Shown in pieces: positions 31,990-43,081 of a stretch of DNA of 64,000 nucleotides (the stretch's first letter is position 1; each line of letters starts with the position of its first letter). This DNA comes from Aradus depressus (taxonomy: Eukaryota > Arthropoda > Insecta > Hemiptera > Aradidae). The DNA lies in the NCBI GenBank assembly GCA_963662175.1, contig OY759216.1, positions 40,627,087-40,691,086 on the forward strand, given 5' to 3'. The notes below the pieces were generated by a model. The model searched no databases, had not been told where the DNA came from, and was given only the letters and a program-made list of their open reading frames with translations. A program made the translations under genes and the position numbers.

Positions 31990-32100
31990 GATAGGTGATT
32001 GGCTGGAGGTGGATTTGGCGGGAAATAACATCCAATGAGATACATCCACCCCCGAGTTGTGCCCGGGAAGAGGTCAGTCCTTGTTCAGTCAACGTTGAGA
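31990..32100 (+). promoter_or_regulatory. Promoter-like cluster: E2F-type site, CCAAT boxes, initiator-like motifs
   Basis: Within 100 bp: ATTGG (31998-32002), TTTGGCGGGAAA (32014-32025, an ideal E2F consensus), CCAAT (32032), and two TCAGT initiator-like pentamers (32074, 32085). Together with the 110-bp duplication upstream, this could be the promoter part of a solo LTR or of an unknown gene. No downstream reading frame is recognised. Confidence 0.35.
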
Positions 32101-32438
32101 GTTGGGGCCAGACAGACCACGTCAATTATATCTTTCTTTTAGATTTTACAGTTGAGTTTTAAATATCTGAGTAAATCAACTCCTTCTTCATGCTTGAGCC
32201 GGTCAGGCCACATCGAACTACAGTGTATTTCGGACGGTGTAAAGTCAGTGAAAAATGTAACTTCATATGTAGCCTCGAAACCAGACAGATCTTCAACGAC
32301 TTTAAAATATGTGACCGAATGATTTCTGCGGGATGTCCAGATAAGGATGATCACACCTTCATCGCCAGGGATATCATTATCGAGGTACCTCGTAGTTAGG
32401 TTATAATTATACTCCTTCAGACATACGGCCAAATATAT
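32101..32438. other. Unassigned sequence, both strands partly open
   Basis: A 69-codon plus frame (32190-32399) and a 97-codon minus frame (32139-32432) overlap. Composition is less AT-rich than the flanks, but neither shows a domain I recognise. Confidence 0.3.
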
Positions 32439-33347
32439 TGTAACGCTAGTTATTAGTGCTACTTGCTATTCTAATTTAAATTATATTAATAATAGTTATA
32501 TACAATAACGATTATTAGAGGACCGGGTTATGTATGACTTATAAATAAAATAATTACTTTAAAATAATTTGTTACATTTTTCTTTTATTTTAAATTTCAT
32601 CATGACACATTTTTTCATGGGTTAGTATCACATAAAAATTACAGACATAGAGATTTTTTTTTTTTAAACACACATTCAACTAAACCTGCGGGGCTTGCAT
32701 GCTGTATTGAGTTGATGATCGATGATTTCGTTTTGTACCACTGATGAGATGGGATTGTTGGTAGACCTCTGACGTCCTCTCCTGATTTTTGTTAGTCATT
32801 CCATCATGAAACAGCCATTCCTCATTTCCTAATTATTCGCCTCTGGATGTCTTTACCAGTTGATCTTCATTATTACGGGATACACACACACTTTTTCTTC
32901 TATGTCCTCAGACAATCAAACTTACTCCACTGCACATCTTTCCACAGATCCCTCCACAGACACCCTCTCACATCTCACTCTGAACAACGACTCCTTCCAC
33001 GAGGGGACAGACCACTTCTCTCTTGTTTTGGATTCAGCTCCGTCATTGGCCCACAATTTTTACAGCCTTTAGCACTAAACATCTGGGTTTTTTTATATCA
33101 CTTTCATATTCCCGTATACAATCCTAGTTGCTTACATTTATAGTTAACTAATTATTAGCCTAACATTTCATTTTATGACATAATTGAAATAAATGATTTG
33201 ATATATTTTGAAACTATATCGACCCTGGTACAAATCGATTTGATAACCCCCAGTAACCTTCCTTAGGTCTACTAAACAGATTGTATTTACTTATTTTATT
33301 TTCCATTTCTTAAATATTACATGTAATGGACAATATAGAACGTTACA
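32439..33347 (-). repeat. 3' LTR
   Basis: 909 bp, TGTAACG...CGTTACA. It appears identical to the other LTR except in one T/A run near 32652-32668. Two short plus-strand frames inside are duplicated in both LTRs and are not genes. Confidence 0.92.
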
Positions 33348-33360
33348 TTGCCCTCTGCTA
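33348..33360 (-). other. Polypurine tract next to 3' LTR
   Basis: Minus strand AGCAGAGGGCAA lies directly upstream of the 3' LTR, the expected place for plus-strand priming. Confidence 0.55.
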
Positions 33361-35409
33361 AAATATCAAAATATATCATTCATTTGCCTACATACGTGTT
33401 TAGTACCAAACTATTTCATAATCTTATGGTTATATGTACCACTTGGCGACTCAAAATAACATGGTGACCCAGTTTCTATAATTAATTAATTACACACAAA
33501 TTTTTTGTCTATTATGGAATACATTCTTCAAGGTAACTCTTTTTAATAATATTATACAACAATTAGGTTACAAATCCAATTCAATTAATTTATTTACGTC
33601 TTATCATAATGTTATATTAGATTTATTTTCTTATTTTACTTTATTTTCTCATTTCTTCTATTTACCACTACTCTATTCTCCATACGCAAATTCTACATTC
33701 AAAATTCCAACACTAATCATTAATTTGCCATACAATTTACCCACACTCCTTAATATAATCTAAAATTCTTAAATAATCTCCCTGGTATCTCTTAACCATC
33801 CTGATCTCCTTGGATCTTCGCCTACTACCATAAAATACTCATAATCCAATTCCTTCCCACCTATAGGCTAAGCCTAAAAATTTTTAATAATCATTCTTTA
33901 ATCCTTCCTTCTATTTAAAAGTACAATTCCCTCTCTCCTTTCAATTATCTATATTTTTTTTTTTTTATTTACTTCCTTCATTACCATATTTATTTATTAT
34001 TTAATATTCCATTTATTAATAACATCACTGTCACAATTAGACATAACTCAGATAATTATTTATATTTTACTACTTTTATTTACGCTATCTCGACTTACTT
34101 TCCCTATTGATTTACTGCACTAATTTTTATATAATGCTCTTAAGATGATATTCTTAAAAAAAAATATTCTTATAACATTTTCCCCGTAACTTACAAAATT
34201 TTTTTTTATTTATTATTATTATTATTATTATTATACGGAATTACTTTCAAGGTTATATTTCAATATTATATGTTTTTATTTTTTTATTATCCATTTTAGG
34301 ATAATTCCTTTTATCAATCTATTATTCTGAACCTACGAGCGATTATCGCTCTCAAAAACCATTTGTGGGTTAATATAACTCGTTTCCGTAAGGACGCTAA
34401 ACTCCTTAAATCAACATGGCCCACGTTGTTGACAATTACGGTTAATAACACTAACAAACCCTTTAAACTAATATATTTTTTTTTTTTTTTATAAATATTT
34501 TTATTTTATCACCAATACCATAAAAAAATGCATGCATAAATACCAATAAATAGTTCAATTCGAGACTAACCCTTATTATAAAATTTCCCATAAAAATAAC
34601 CACCATAAATATAATATTACAATAAATAAATATGTTTTTATTTAAAAACATTTAAAATCAAAAATATTCTGTACAGAATGCAGAGTTCACTACCCATTAT
34701 TTACATATAATTTAATTATATAATTTTTTTTTATTCTATGTCAGAACATCACCCACTCTCATATTTTTAATCAGTCTCAGACCCAACATTGGTCATTATT
34801 ACCTCTTTTATAATACCACCACTCTAATAAAAAAATAGCATACATCATATTAAAAATAACAAGACATACCATAAACAAATACACAATCAATATTAACATT
34901 ATTTGACGTGTTTACAAACTTCAGTTGTTTATCATAAAAGACTCTAACAGCTGTCTTATCCTTTATCTATTCATCAGTACGTCTCCTCAATCTAGACTTG
35001 GTTGACATATCATGTTAACTACGTCCCATATTTATTTCTAACTTTAGTTTAATTTATTCTTTATTTACAATTATTTATTAATTAGACCCTATTTACATCT
35101 CGAGTGACAACTTCTTTGTTTACATTAATTTCATTCATTTTATTGATTTTTATTAACTCAAATTTTACATGCAAACAATTCTTGACAGATAAAATTGTGA
35201 TATCAAATCTCAGGTACATTTTTCATTAATTAATTATATCATTTTATTTTGCAATTATTCATTTCGACAAAATTCAACATATTAACTGATACTTTCTATT
35301 TCTATTTTTTTTTTTTTATTAATTTTAATGTTACATTTTATAGTTCCAGATCATTATCCTAGACAAGCACTTTTCCATATCCATAATTTCATCGGTTAAA
35401 CTACCTATG
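33361..35409 (-). other. Non-coding AT-rich interior of the LTR element
   Basis: About 2 kb of very AT-rich sequence where pol would be expected; only chance frames (for example 34463-34651). Either pol was never present or it has been replaced. Confidence 0.6.
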
Positions 35410-36315
35410 TTATTTCTTTCTCTTATATTTATAATTTAATTTTCGATTATCTATTTTTCTAAATTTGTTACTAATGTTTAAACTTATCTTTTTCTTTATT
35501 CGTTTATTTCTTTGACGTAGATATTTTGTTTTCGAATTTTTCAAATTATTTTTATTATGATTATTTTTGAACTCAAGTTTTTTACACCTGTTATAGTTAC
35601 GTTTATTTACACATCTATGAAAATTTGTTTTTCCATATCCGATCTTTCTAGGACTTTTAATTTTATTTATCTCATGTTTTCTTAAGTTTGTGATTTTTTT
35701 ATTGTATAATTTCCTTGTTTCTTTATTTTTATTATGATTCGGTCTTTTCACCACACTACCATTTGTTATTTGAATTGTAATATATTTAAATTTCTCTAGC
35801 ACCTTATTGATGTTTATATTTTCCTTTATTTCTCCATTTTCCTGTCCCTCTACACTCATATTTCGATTTAATTTACTCTCGACAGCTTCTACCGCACTTT
35901 CTATCTTATTATTTAATTGTTCACATTTATGATTTATTTCTAAACTTTGATCTCTAAATTTATCAATCTCGTTATTTACTTCATCGCAACGGTTGTTTAA
36001 ATCTTTTTTAATATTTTCAAATTTTATGCTTACGTCTTCCTTTACTTCATCAATTTTTGAATTCATTTCATTAAAATGTTTTGATTGTTGCTCGAATTTT
36101 GAATTCATTTCATTAAAATGTTTTGATTGTTGTTCAAATTTTGAAATCATTTCCGAATGATTTGCGTTCATATTTTTTATTAACATTTCCATCATGGTGT
36201 TTAAACTTACATTTGTCTCACTCTCCGGCTGAAGGCAATTATCATTAGTTACTCTATTTTGTCCGCCATTATTGTTCGGATTCGTTCTCTGAGAACCTCT
36301 ATTATAGTCGGCCAT
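35410..36315 (-). CDS. Gag-like coiled-coil protein of the LTR element
   Basis: 301 codons starting MADYNRGSQRTNPNNNGG. The N-terminus is Asn/Gln-rich. Residues ~40-165 are predicted from composition to form a coiled coil, with a duplicated FEQQSKHFNEMNSK motif (about residues 63-90). Residues ~180-301 are strongly basic (Lys/Arg/Asn-rich, ending YKYKRKK), suiting nucleic-acid binding. No CCHC zinc knuckle or protease is seen. Position right after the 5' LTR and primer-binding site supports a gag role. The ATG is about 175 bp downstream of the LTR. Alternatively it is an accessory ORF; the basic tail might reflect a frame change in an ancestral gag. Confidence 0.65.
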   Translation of the reverse strand: MADYNRGSQRTNPNNNGGQNRVTNDNCLQPESETNVSLNTMMEMLIKNMNANHSEMISKFEQQSKHFNEMNSKFEQQSKHFNEMNSKIDEVKEDVSIKFENIKKDLNNRCDEVNNEIDKFRDQSLEINHKCEQLNNKIESAVEAVESKLNRNMSVEGQENGEIKENININKVLEKFKYITIQITNGSVVKRPNHNKNKETRKLYNKKITNLRKHEINKIKSPRKIGYGKTNFHRCVNKRNYNRCKKLEFKNNHNKNNLKNSKTKYLRQRNKRIKKKISLNISNKFRKIDNRKLNYKYKRKK

Positions 36316-36420
36316 TTTGGACGCTAACTTTTTATACAGTTTTAAAATTAATTTTTACAAATATATTTTACAAAATTATACATAAGGTCCTTTTATAATT
36401 TTCTTTTCGGGCGCCATATA

Positions 36421-36466
36421 CAAATTTAATATTTCAAGTCCTTAATGTTTCAAGTCCTTAATTTTT
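36421..36466 (-). repeat. Triple 18-bp-type leader repeat
   Basis: ttcaagtccttaat occurs three times in tandem (with small changes) beside the primer-binding site, the last copy merging into it. Confidence 0.6.
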
Positions 36467-36469
36467 CAA

Positions 36470-36488
36470 GTCCCTGTTCGAAGCGACA
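36470..36488 (-). promoter_or_regulatory. Primer-binding site of the LTR element
   Basis: Minus strand TGTCGCTTCGAACAGGGAC begins two bases inside the 5' LTR. Its distal half equals the GAACAGGGAC of tRNA-Lys-type sites; the proximal half is mismatched to the usual TGGCGCCC, so the priming tRNA is uncertain. Confidence 0.55.
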
Positions 36489-36490
36489 TT

Positions 36491-37398
36491 TGTAACGCTA
36501 GTTATTAGTGCTACTTGCTATTCTAATTTAAATTATATTAATAATAGTTATATACAATAACGATTATTAGAGGACCGGGTTATGTATGACTTATAAATAA
36601 AATAATTACTTTAAAATAATTTGTTACATTTTTCTTTTATTTTAAATTTCATCATGACACATTTTTTCATGGGTTAGTATCACATAAAAATTACAGACAT
36701 AGAGATTTTTTTTTTAAAACACACATTCAACTAAACCTGCGGGGCTTGCATGCTGTATTGAGTTGATGATCGATGATTTCGTTTTGTACCACTGATGAGA
36801 TGGGATTGTTGGTAGACCTCTGACGTCCTCTCCTGATTTTTGTTAGTCATTCCATCATGAAACAGCCATTCCTCATTTCCTAATTATTCGCCTCTGGATG
36901 TCTTTACCAGTTGATCTTCATTATTACGGGATACACACACACTTTTTCTTCTATGTCCTCAGACAATCAAACTTACTCCACTGCACATCTTTCCACAGAT
37001 CCCTCCACAGACACCCTCTCACATCTCACTCTGAACAACGACTCCTTCCACGAGGGGACAGACCACTTCTCTCTTGTTTTGGATTCAGCTCCGTCATTGG
37101 CCCACAATTTTTACAGCCTTTAGCACTAAACATCTGGGTTTTTTTATATCACTTTCATATTCCCGTATACAATCCTAGTTGCTTACATTTATAGTTAACT
37201 AATTATTAGCCTAACATTTCATTTTATGACATAATTGAAATAAATGATTTGATATATTTTGAAACTATATCGACCCTGGTACAAATCGATTTGATAACCC
37301 CCAGTAACCTTCCTTAGGTCTACTAAACAGATTGTATTTACTTATTTTATTTTCCATTTCTTAAATATTACATGTAATGGACAATATAGAACGTTACA
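36491..37398 (-). repeat. 5' LTR
   Basis: 908 bp, TGTAACG...CGTTACA, differing from the 3' LTR only in the T/A run near 36706-36720 as far as I can compare by eye. Confidence 0.92.
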
Positions 37399-37402
37399 AT
37401 AT

Positions 37403-37862
37403 ATATTAAATTGTTTTTATTTTAAAATATAATATGTTCCCATTTAAAATCAGGACTAATTGTTACAATATATATAACATGAAAGAGTGCAAAAAATATA
37501 TAACTACTATAAAATTAATTTAACAATTAACATGCAAACAAAAATTATTTTCTCTTAGTTCCTACAATAATCCTCTACTCCGTTCCCTCTATTCTGCCAT
37601 ACTTCCCCAACGATGGCTTAAGCGTCAATGGCCTAGAGACCTCGTTGGCAGCAGCAGTGACAGTGATTAGTTACAAATGGGAGTAACTCAGTGACTAATG
37701 ACACCACTGGCTGATTTTTCCCCTTTTGACATTGCAATTATCCTCTCTTAGCACATTTACTTGTTGTATTTATTTGTTTATACAATTGTAAATATTAATT
37801 TGTAAATAAAAAAATAACTATTTACAATTTATTTAACTACACAACTCTCATTTATTCATTTT
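37403..37862. other. Unassigned sequence
   Basis: AT-rich; 37590-37660 (gccatacttccccaacgatgg...) has a Jockey-like 3'-end flavour but no readable frame. Confidence 0.35.
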
Positions 37863-38215
37863 TAACCCCCGACGCAAAAGGAGGGTGTAATAAGTTTGAA
37901 GCCTTTGTCTGTGTGTATGTGTTTGTGGCATCGTAGCTCCATGACGGCTGAACCGATTTCTAAGCTTTTTTTTTTATTTTTTTTTTCAAAAGTTGGTATT
38001 TGCGATATGGTTCTTAGCCGTTTGGTGAAAATCGGGTATGTTGTTTCCAAGATCTTCAGGTTTCATCAGAGCCTGTTTAGGGATCTCGGCCTCTATTACA
38101 GCTAGAGACTTGGACTTTGAGCTCAAATGTTTATAAGGCCAAGCCCCCCCCCCCCCCCCCCCCTCCCAAAAAAAACACCAAGGTTTCAGTGAAAAAAAAA
38201 AATTGCGTCGGGTTT
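37863..38215 (+). mobile_element. AACCCCCGACGCAA-family element
   Basis: Short inverted ends AACCCCCGACGCAA and TTGCGTCGGGTTT. Inner phrases gtttgaagcctttgtctgtg, cgtagctccatgacggctga and aaccgatttctaagc resemble a repeat common in insect genomes. A 20-base C run (38144-38163) lies inside. An inverted sister copy is at 43539-43870. Confidence 0.7.
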
Positions 38216-38340
38216 TTTTTTTTTATTTAACTTTTATTTTATTAATAAAAAAATATGTTTACTTTCTTAACCTACAGTTATCTAAAAAAAATGAAAATAT
38301 GCTAACTTAGATCTGATTAATATAGGATATATATCTTATA
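38216..38340. other. AT-rich linker
   Basis: Nothing recognised. Confidence 0.4.
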
Positions 38341-38780
38341 TACTCTAAGATTTAACAACTGTTTAAATATTTAATCAATGTCGTCGTATTCATTTAACCG
38401 AAACAAATATTATTAGAAGCATTAGTATTATAATTAGAATTATTCGGATATTGATTTTTAGCAAAAACGGTTAATAACAGTTTAAATATGTCATCAATGT
38501 CGTATTCATTTAACCGAAATAAATATTATTTGTAGTATTAGTATTATTATTCGGATATTGATTTTTAGCACAAACGGTCTATTGATTTTACAAGAAAATC
38601 TACAACTTAATTGATTAAGTCGTTCTAGGGACATAGTACTTACTGGTGACTCACCGATAATCACTTGTGTGTCTAAAAGTCAATATACTCTAAGATTTAA
38701 TAACTGTTTAAGTATCTAATCAACGTCGTATTCAATAAACCGAAATAAATATTATTAACATTAGTATTATTATTAAAATA
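38340..38780. repeat. ~115-bp tandem repeat, three copies
   Basis: Units with taacaactgtttaaatat, tcaatgtcgtattcatttaa, ccgaaataaatattatt start near 38350, 38467 and 38697; about 110 bp of other sequence separates units two and three. Confidence 0.75.
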
Positions 38781-39180
38781 TTTCTTAATGAAGTTAAATG
38801 AAGAGAGAGACAGTGGAGGAAATGCGATATCTCCGGTAGGGCTGTTAGATGGTAGATACTCAATTTCTCCTGTCACATTGATCTGAACATTTCGGTCGAA
38901 TCAATTTCCAGATGAAAGATGACAGGAAGAAAGCGCGAGGAAAATAGCTTTCCAATGGGATCTCGGGTCACTTCTCTGCTGTATTGGAAAAAGGAAAATA
39001 CTCCAAAATGAGAATATATGATTTGACGTTCTTTCCTATAAACTGAAAAGAATGAGGTTCGATTCCTCACTCCGAGAATATACAATCAAATAAGTATAAT
39101 AATATTTACAACTTCAAAGTTGAGAAGAGCGGACTTATTGTATAAATAAATAAAACAAACTTCTTCATTGAAATATAAGA
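38781..39180. other. Unassigned sequence
   Basis: No recognised gene or repeat; a 70-codon minus frame at 38873-39085 has no domain. Confidence 0.35.
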
Positions 39181-39189
39181 AAAACAAAA

Positions 39190-39222
39190 ACTACCGGTTT
39201 CGGCATTATACCATAGTCATAA
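39190..39222 (-). ncRNA. Degenerate hammerhead-like motif
   Basis: Minus strand: ATGACTA in place of CTGANGA, T, GGTATAATGCC hairpin, GAA, palindromic ACCGGT. Architecture matches the others, but core bases are lost, so a dead relative at best. Confidence 0.3.
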
Positions 39223-39249
39223 ATTAAGATTTATTATTTTCATAGTTAT

Positions 39250-39290
39250 TATAGTGACTCATGCCCGGGCTTCATATGTCGTATATGTTA
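39250..39290 (-). mobile_element. SINE-A 3' scrap
   Basis: gtgactcatgcccgggcttc followed by atatgtcg. Confidence 0.5.
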
Positions 39291-39484
39291 CTATGACTAT
39301 TGGTTCTGTCTAAAATCTGAGGGCATAGTAGAAAAACTCAATTTTTCGATAGGACCAACCGTTACCGTCATGTATGGTATGAGTTGGCGTAGTCTTGATT
39401 AAAAATCCTTCTCTTCGTATATTTTGTTTTAAGAGGCGTCCATGTAGACATTTTTTACTAGCGAATCGCTGTTGTAGTTGTTCT

Positions 39485-39745
39485 TTGTTGTTTGTGGCTT
39501 AAGCCCGGGATTGAACCAATAACTCGTCGTCCAACTACTATCTTCAGCCGCTCCCTTGGAGATGATCACGACTCTTCAGTGGGTGTCTTACGAGGTTAAT
39601 TAGGGTAGGAGACTTTAACGAGTAACTGACATCGTACAGCATTTTATTTTATCGGCTGCCGTAGAACGGCGTGCGCAGACGTATAAATACTAGACGTGAT
39701 AAAAACCTAATGGGCTTCATTGGTTTCGAACTTGTGATATTTTTT
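39485..39745 (-). mobile_element. Highly diverged SINE-A
   Basis: Landmarks in order: cttaagcccggga, tagggtaggagactttaacg, agtaactgacatcgtacag, acggcgtgcg, aacctaatgggcttc and ggtttcgaac. An old copy. Confidence 0.5.
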
Positions 39746-39831
39746 TATTATTTATCTCTATGATACCGGCGGTGTTGCGGGCTGCAAAAAACGTAATTAT
39801 ATATCACACAAGTATTTTGACATTTCAGCTA

Positions 39832-40262
39832 TAAGAGGTATAGAGGACGTTATGTAATCAACCAGAAATTCGATGTTCAGTTTTCACCAGAATTTCATGC
39901 TACCAAAAAATAAAGCAAAAAATGTCTGTCTAGCTTTGAGTCTGAACACAATTTTTCACATGTATACGAAACCCCCTTGAGGACGTCACTTATTGATTTT
40001 CAGCCAATTCGGCTGAAGGAAAGGGAGAGATTAGGGGTGGATTAACGCAAATCTCTAATAATTGCCGTTGTAATGTATCGACACAAAATTTTATATTTAA
40101 ATTCCCACAAGAATTGAGATGGGGGCTAGAAAAAAAAACCGAATAACTGCCGATATAATGATTGTATCGACAAAAAATTTAATATGAGGATTCAGAAGCC
40201 CAATTATTGATTTTGTTAGAAGAGAGAGCGAAAACGTAATTGAATAATCCGTGCCAAGACAT
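39832..40262 (-). repeat. TACTTCCCC-family repeat
   Basis: Begins ggacgttatgtaatcaacc, then gatgttcagttttcaccaga, two to three internal units, ending gcgaaaacgtaattgaataa. The terminal hairpin is lost. Confidence 0.65.
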
Positions 40263-40359
40263 TTGACTGTCTGACTACGTCATCAACATATGGAATGATA
40301 TGGTTCATACACAATCCCCGCTAAAAGAATTTTTATCAATTTCGGAATTGGTTCGCCTT

Positions 40360-40633
40360 GTTCTGTTCGTGTATTGATTGGTTCAACAGTACTTGGGATC
40401 TCAATGTTCTGTCCATGTATTGATTAGTTCAACAGTACTTGGGATCTCAATGTTCTGTCCATGTATTGATTGGTTCAACAGTACTTGGGATCTCAATGTT
40501 TTGTCCATGTATTAATTGGTTCAACAGTACTTGGGATCTCAATGTTGTGTCCATGTATTGATTGGTTCAACAGTACTTGGGATCTCAATTTTCTGTCCAT
40601 GTATTGATTAGTACAACAGTACTTGGGATCTCC
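40360..40633. repeat. 46-bp tandem repeat, six copies
   Basis: Unit gttctgtccatgtattgatt followed by ggttcaacagtacttgggat and ctcaat, starting at 40360, 40406, 40452, 40498, 40544 and 40590. Confidence 0.92.
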
Positions 40634-40995
40634 CTGATAAAATATATATAGTCTGGTCTCTATCCGGTGATCCTCAGATCCTGATCAGAGTATGTGCCAG
40701 CTAAATGGTCTCCCATAAACTATTTACAGCCAGCTTTGCCCTAACCCGTCTTCCACCTAATTGCCTTCTAAGCTATATAGAATTATCTACAGGTGGATAC
40801 GAGCCCCTTCTTAACGGTGCTCAGTACAACCAAACTGCGTCTACCACAAACAATAATAAAAAGTTCTCAGAGAATCACTGGTAATATACTGGCCCCAGCT
40901 CGATTTAAACCATTGTATTCCCTCTCCCAGTTTATATTGGGTTTTTGATTAACATATTAAAAAAATTTGGAAACCCGGACCAGGCGCTTAGGTTT
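40634..40995. other. Unassigned sequence
   Basis: Relatively GC-balanced; no frame or repeat recognised. Confidence 0.35.
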
Positions 40996-41103
40996 CTTAT
41001 CTTAAAGACCAGTAGGCAATATTTAGGACTCCCACAGTCGCTAGGCTCATGTCCATCAGAGTGACGAAAGAGCGCTCTGGTAGGAGGCGATATGACCACG
41101 TAT
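40996..41103 (+). mobile_element. SINE-A 3' fragment
   Basis: atttaggactcccacagtcg, gtgacgaaagagcgctctgg, aggcgatatgaccacgta, then broken off. Confidence 0.75.
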
Positions 41104-41225
41104 GCCCCACTCTATAATCCCCTCTTTCCCATTCACTGATTATACTGAAAATTGGCATCTGTCAGACCAATAGCATTTTGGATTTACGGATAAAATTTCG
41201 TGTCGATACATTTGTAGCGGATCCA
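41104..41225 (+). repeat. TACTTCCCC-family internal unit
   Basis: taatcccctctttcccattc and aaaatttcgtgtcgatacat. Confidence 0.55.
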
Positions 41226-41305
41226 TACCTGCTTGTTATATCGATACCCTGGAGGTAAAGAACACCAAATGTCCGTTCTAGGTGTGTGTGTCTGTGAACA
41301 CGAGG

Positions 41306-41553
41306 TCAGGTTAGGTTAAGTTTTATGACTCATGCCCGGGCTTTAACTACGAGGTCATATCGCCTAGGGGTCTTTAATGAGTACCTGACATCGCTTAACC
41401 GGGACCATCGCTTAACGTCCCATCCAAAAGACGGCGTGCTTAAGTTTATTTTACCTCCGAGATAAAATAAACTAAGGGCCTCGGTCGGGTTTCGAACCCA
41501 CGATCTTGAGCTCAGGAGACAAACACGCATACCACTGAGCTTCCGACGCCATC
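41306..41553 (-). mobile_element. SINE-A with internal deletion
   Basis: Reverse copy with a ttaggttaag tail, lacking the ctactaccagag...ctaaatttt segment; the head end is mutated (gagcttccgacgccatctc). Confidence 0.85.
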
Positions 41554-41880
41554 TCTGAGAACGCCATAACTTCCGATAGAATAAATGTTTAAGAATGAAT
41601 ATATCGGCACGGAATTTTATATATGTATCTAGAACCCTCCCTTTTCAGTGGAATAAGCCGAAGGGAAGGGGGATGAGAGGGGGCTCAACTCAAAAACTCC
41701 AATAACTGGCAAGGTAAGGAATGTAACGACCCAAATCTAATGAGGTTTCATGATTTTTCCCCCAAATGGTCAATTGGTTTTGGTCGGAAAGAGAAAAACT
41801 TATCTATTACTTTGAGTTTATCAATAAGTAGATAGCCGGTGATTCACCGAATTTTAACTTCGAAGTAAGGGGGAAGTTAT
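41554..41880 (-). repeat. TACTTCCCC-family repeat
   Basis: ggggctcaactcaaaaactc, then a perfect gccggtgattcaccg near 41828-41842, followed by ggggaagttatgtaa from another terminus. Confidence 0.6.
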
Positions 41881-41885
41881 GTAAA

Positions 41886-42410
41886 ATGTGCTACTATGGT
41901 CTCAGCAAGAACTTCAGAAGCAACCACATATCCAGGCAGACTAAATTTGTTCTATATAAGAGCCTTATCCGCCCATTTCTTCTGTATGGCTCAGAAACCT
42001 GGACAACTTCGAAAATGAGCGAACAGAGCCTATTGGTGTTCGAAAGGAAGGTGCAGAATATTTGGAGGAGTGCAAGTAGGCCATGCATGGCGCAGACGCA
42101 ACAACCAGGAGCTTTACGAACTATATAGAGAACCAGATGTCCTGAAAGTCATGAAGATTGGGCGGTTAAGATCGGCAGGACATGTCGCCAGAATGGAAGT
42201 TGAGGAAATGCAGAAGAAGCTGCTGAGCCTATACATGAAGTAAGACGGCGAGGGAGACCTAAGCTGAGATGGGCAGATGGTGTGGCAGAAGATGCCAGAA
42301 ACATATTGAGTATCAGGAACTGGATGGCAGCCGCACAGGATCGAGACAATTGTCGGCTGTTGGTGGAGGAGGCCAGGACCCGTCACCGGGTTGTAGCGCC
42401 ACCATAGATC
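41886..42410 (+). pseudogene. Decayed non-LTR retrotransposon reverse-transcriptase C-terminus
   Basis: The first frame reads LSKNFRSNHISRQTKFVLYK, SLIRPFLLYGSETWTTSKM and LLVFERKVQNIW. After frameshifts come NQELYELYREPDVLKVMKIG, RLRSAGHVARM, GRPKLRWADGVAEDAR and WMAAAQDRDNCRLLVEEART. This is the classic tail of insect endonuclease/reverse-transcriptase LINEs. It ends near the stop at 42408; no poly-A is clear. Confidence 0.75.
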
Positions 42411-42469
42411 CCAAATATGAAAAAAAATTGTCTATCTGTCAGTTTGTGTGTGTGTGTCTGTGAACAGTA

Positions 42470-42640
42470 TAACAACCAATAAAATGAATGAATCATAAAT
42501 TAATTACGAAAAACCCAATGAGGACATAACCTTATCGTAAACGGTAGTCTTGTTTTGAAGTGGGAGCGAAAACATTTGAATAATTCCTTCTGGGGATGTA
42601 CATTGCCGGGGATTCACCATTTTTTTTCTTCTATTTTGGG
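42470..42640 (-). repeat. TACTTCCCC-family terminal fragment
   Basis: taatgaatgaatcataaatt-like unit, gggagcgaaaacatttgaat and ctggggatgtacattgccgg with ggattcacc. Confidence 0.6.
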
Positions 42641-43060
42641 TTTCCAAACAATTATTGAAAAAAAAAAAAAACTACAGAAACTAATGACTAAATCCTAAAT
42701 GGAACTGACATATTAATCTGGGAGGCACAGGGGTAGCTAAAAGGATGAGAGACTTGGATATGATAATCAGATTAGTCTGGTAAGTAAATTCCTTTATTGT
42801 CACAACAAATTTAGGTTCATTACTTCACTGAATATTTGGATTAAGGACGATTCTATAGTTGTTAATAGGACCGAATGGAATGGGATTTAACGCGTCATAA
42901 ATTCAACAAGGGATGAAATCATCATTAGGTGTGTGTTCCTGTATAGAGACACAGACAACGTAAACATTTGTCTGACTCTGTTGGGGCACATTATAAATTT
43001 AATATGGTGAAAAGTGCCACAAATAAAATTGGAGAGGGTACATACACTGGCGTAGTCTGC
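42641..43060. other. Unassigned sequence
   Basis: Nothing recognised. Confidence 0.4.
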
Positions 43061-43081
43061 ACCCCACATAGACATTTTCTG

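Larger units (their letters stand above)
32439..37398 (-). mobile_element. Young LTR retrotransposon, probably non-autonomous
   Basis: Two ~909-bp direct repeats bound a 3.1-kb interior. Both LTRs begin TGTAACG and end CGTTACA, and a 4-bp ATAT flanks the whole element (32435-32438, 37399-37402). On the minus strand the order is 5' LTR, primer-binding site, gag-like ORF, long AT-rich non-coding stretch, purine tract, 3' LTR. No protease, reverse transcriptase or integrase motif was found, so it likely depends on a partner element. Near-identical LTRs imply recent insertion. Confidence 0.9.

Noticed and set aside
31140..32432. Overlapping ORFs of 60-97 codons as exons
   Set aside because: Both strands are open and no frame shows a known domain; only the regulatory-looking motifs are kept, at low confidence.
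32847..33143. 98- and 70-codon ORFs as genes, duplicated at 36898-37194
   Set aside because: They lie inside the two LTRs; the duplication is the LTR pair, and the frames are antisense to the element.
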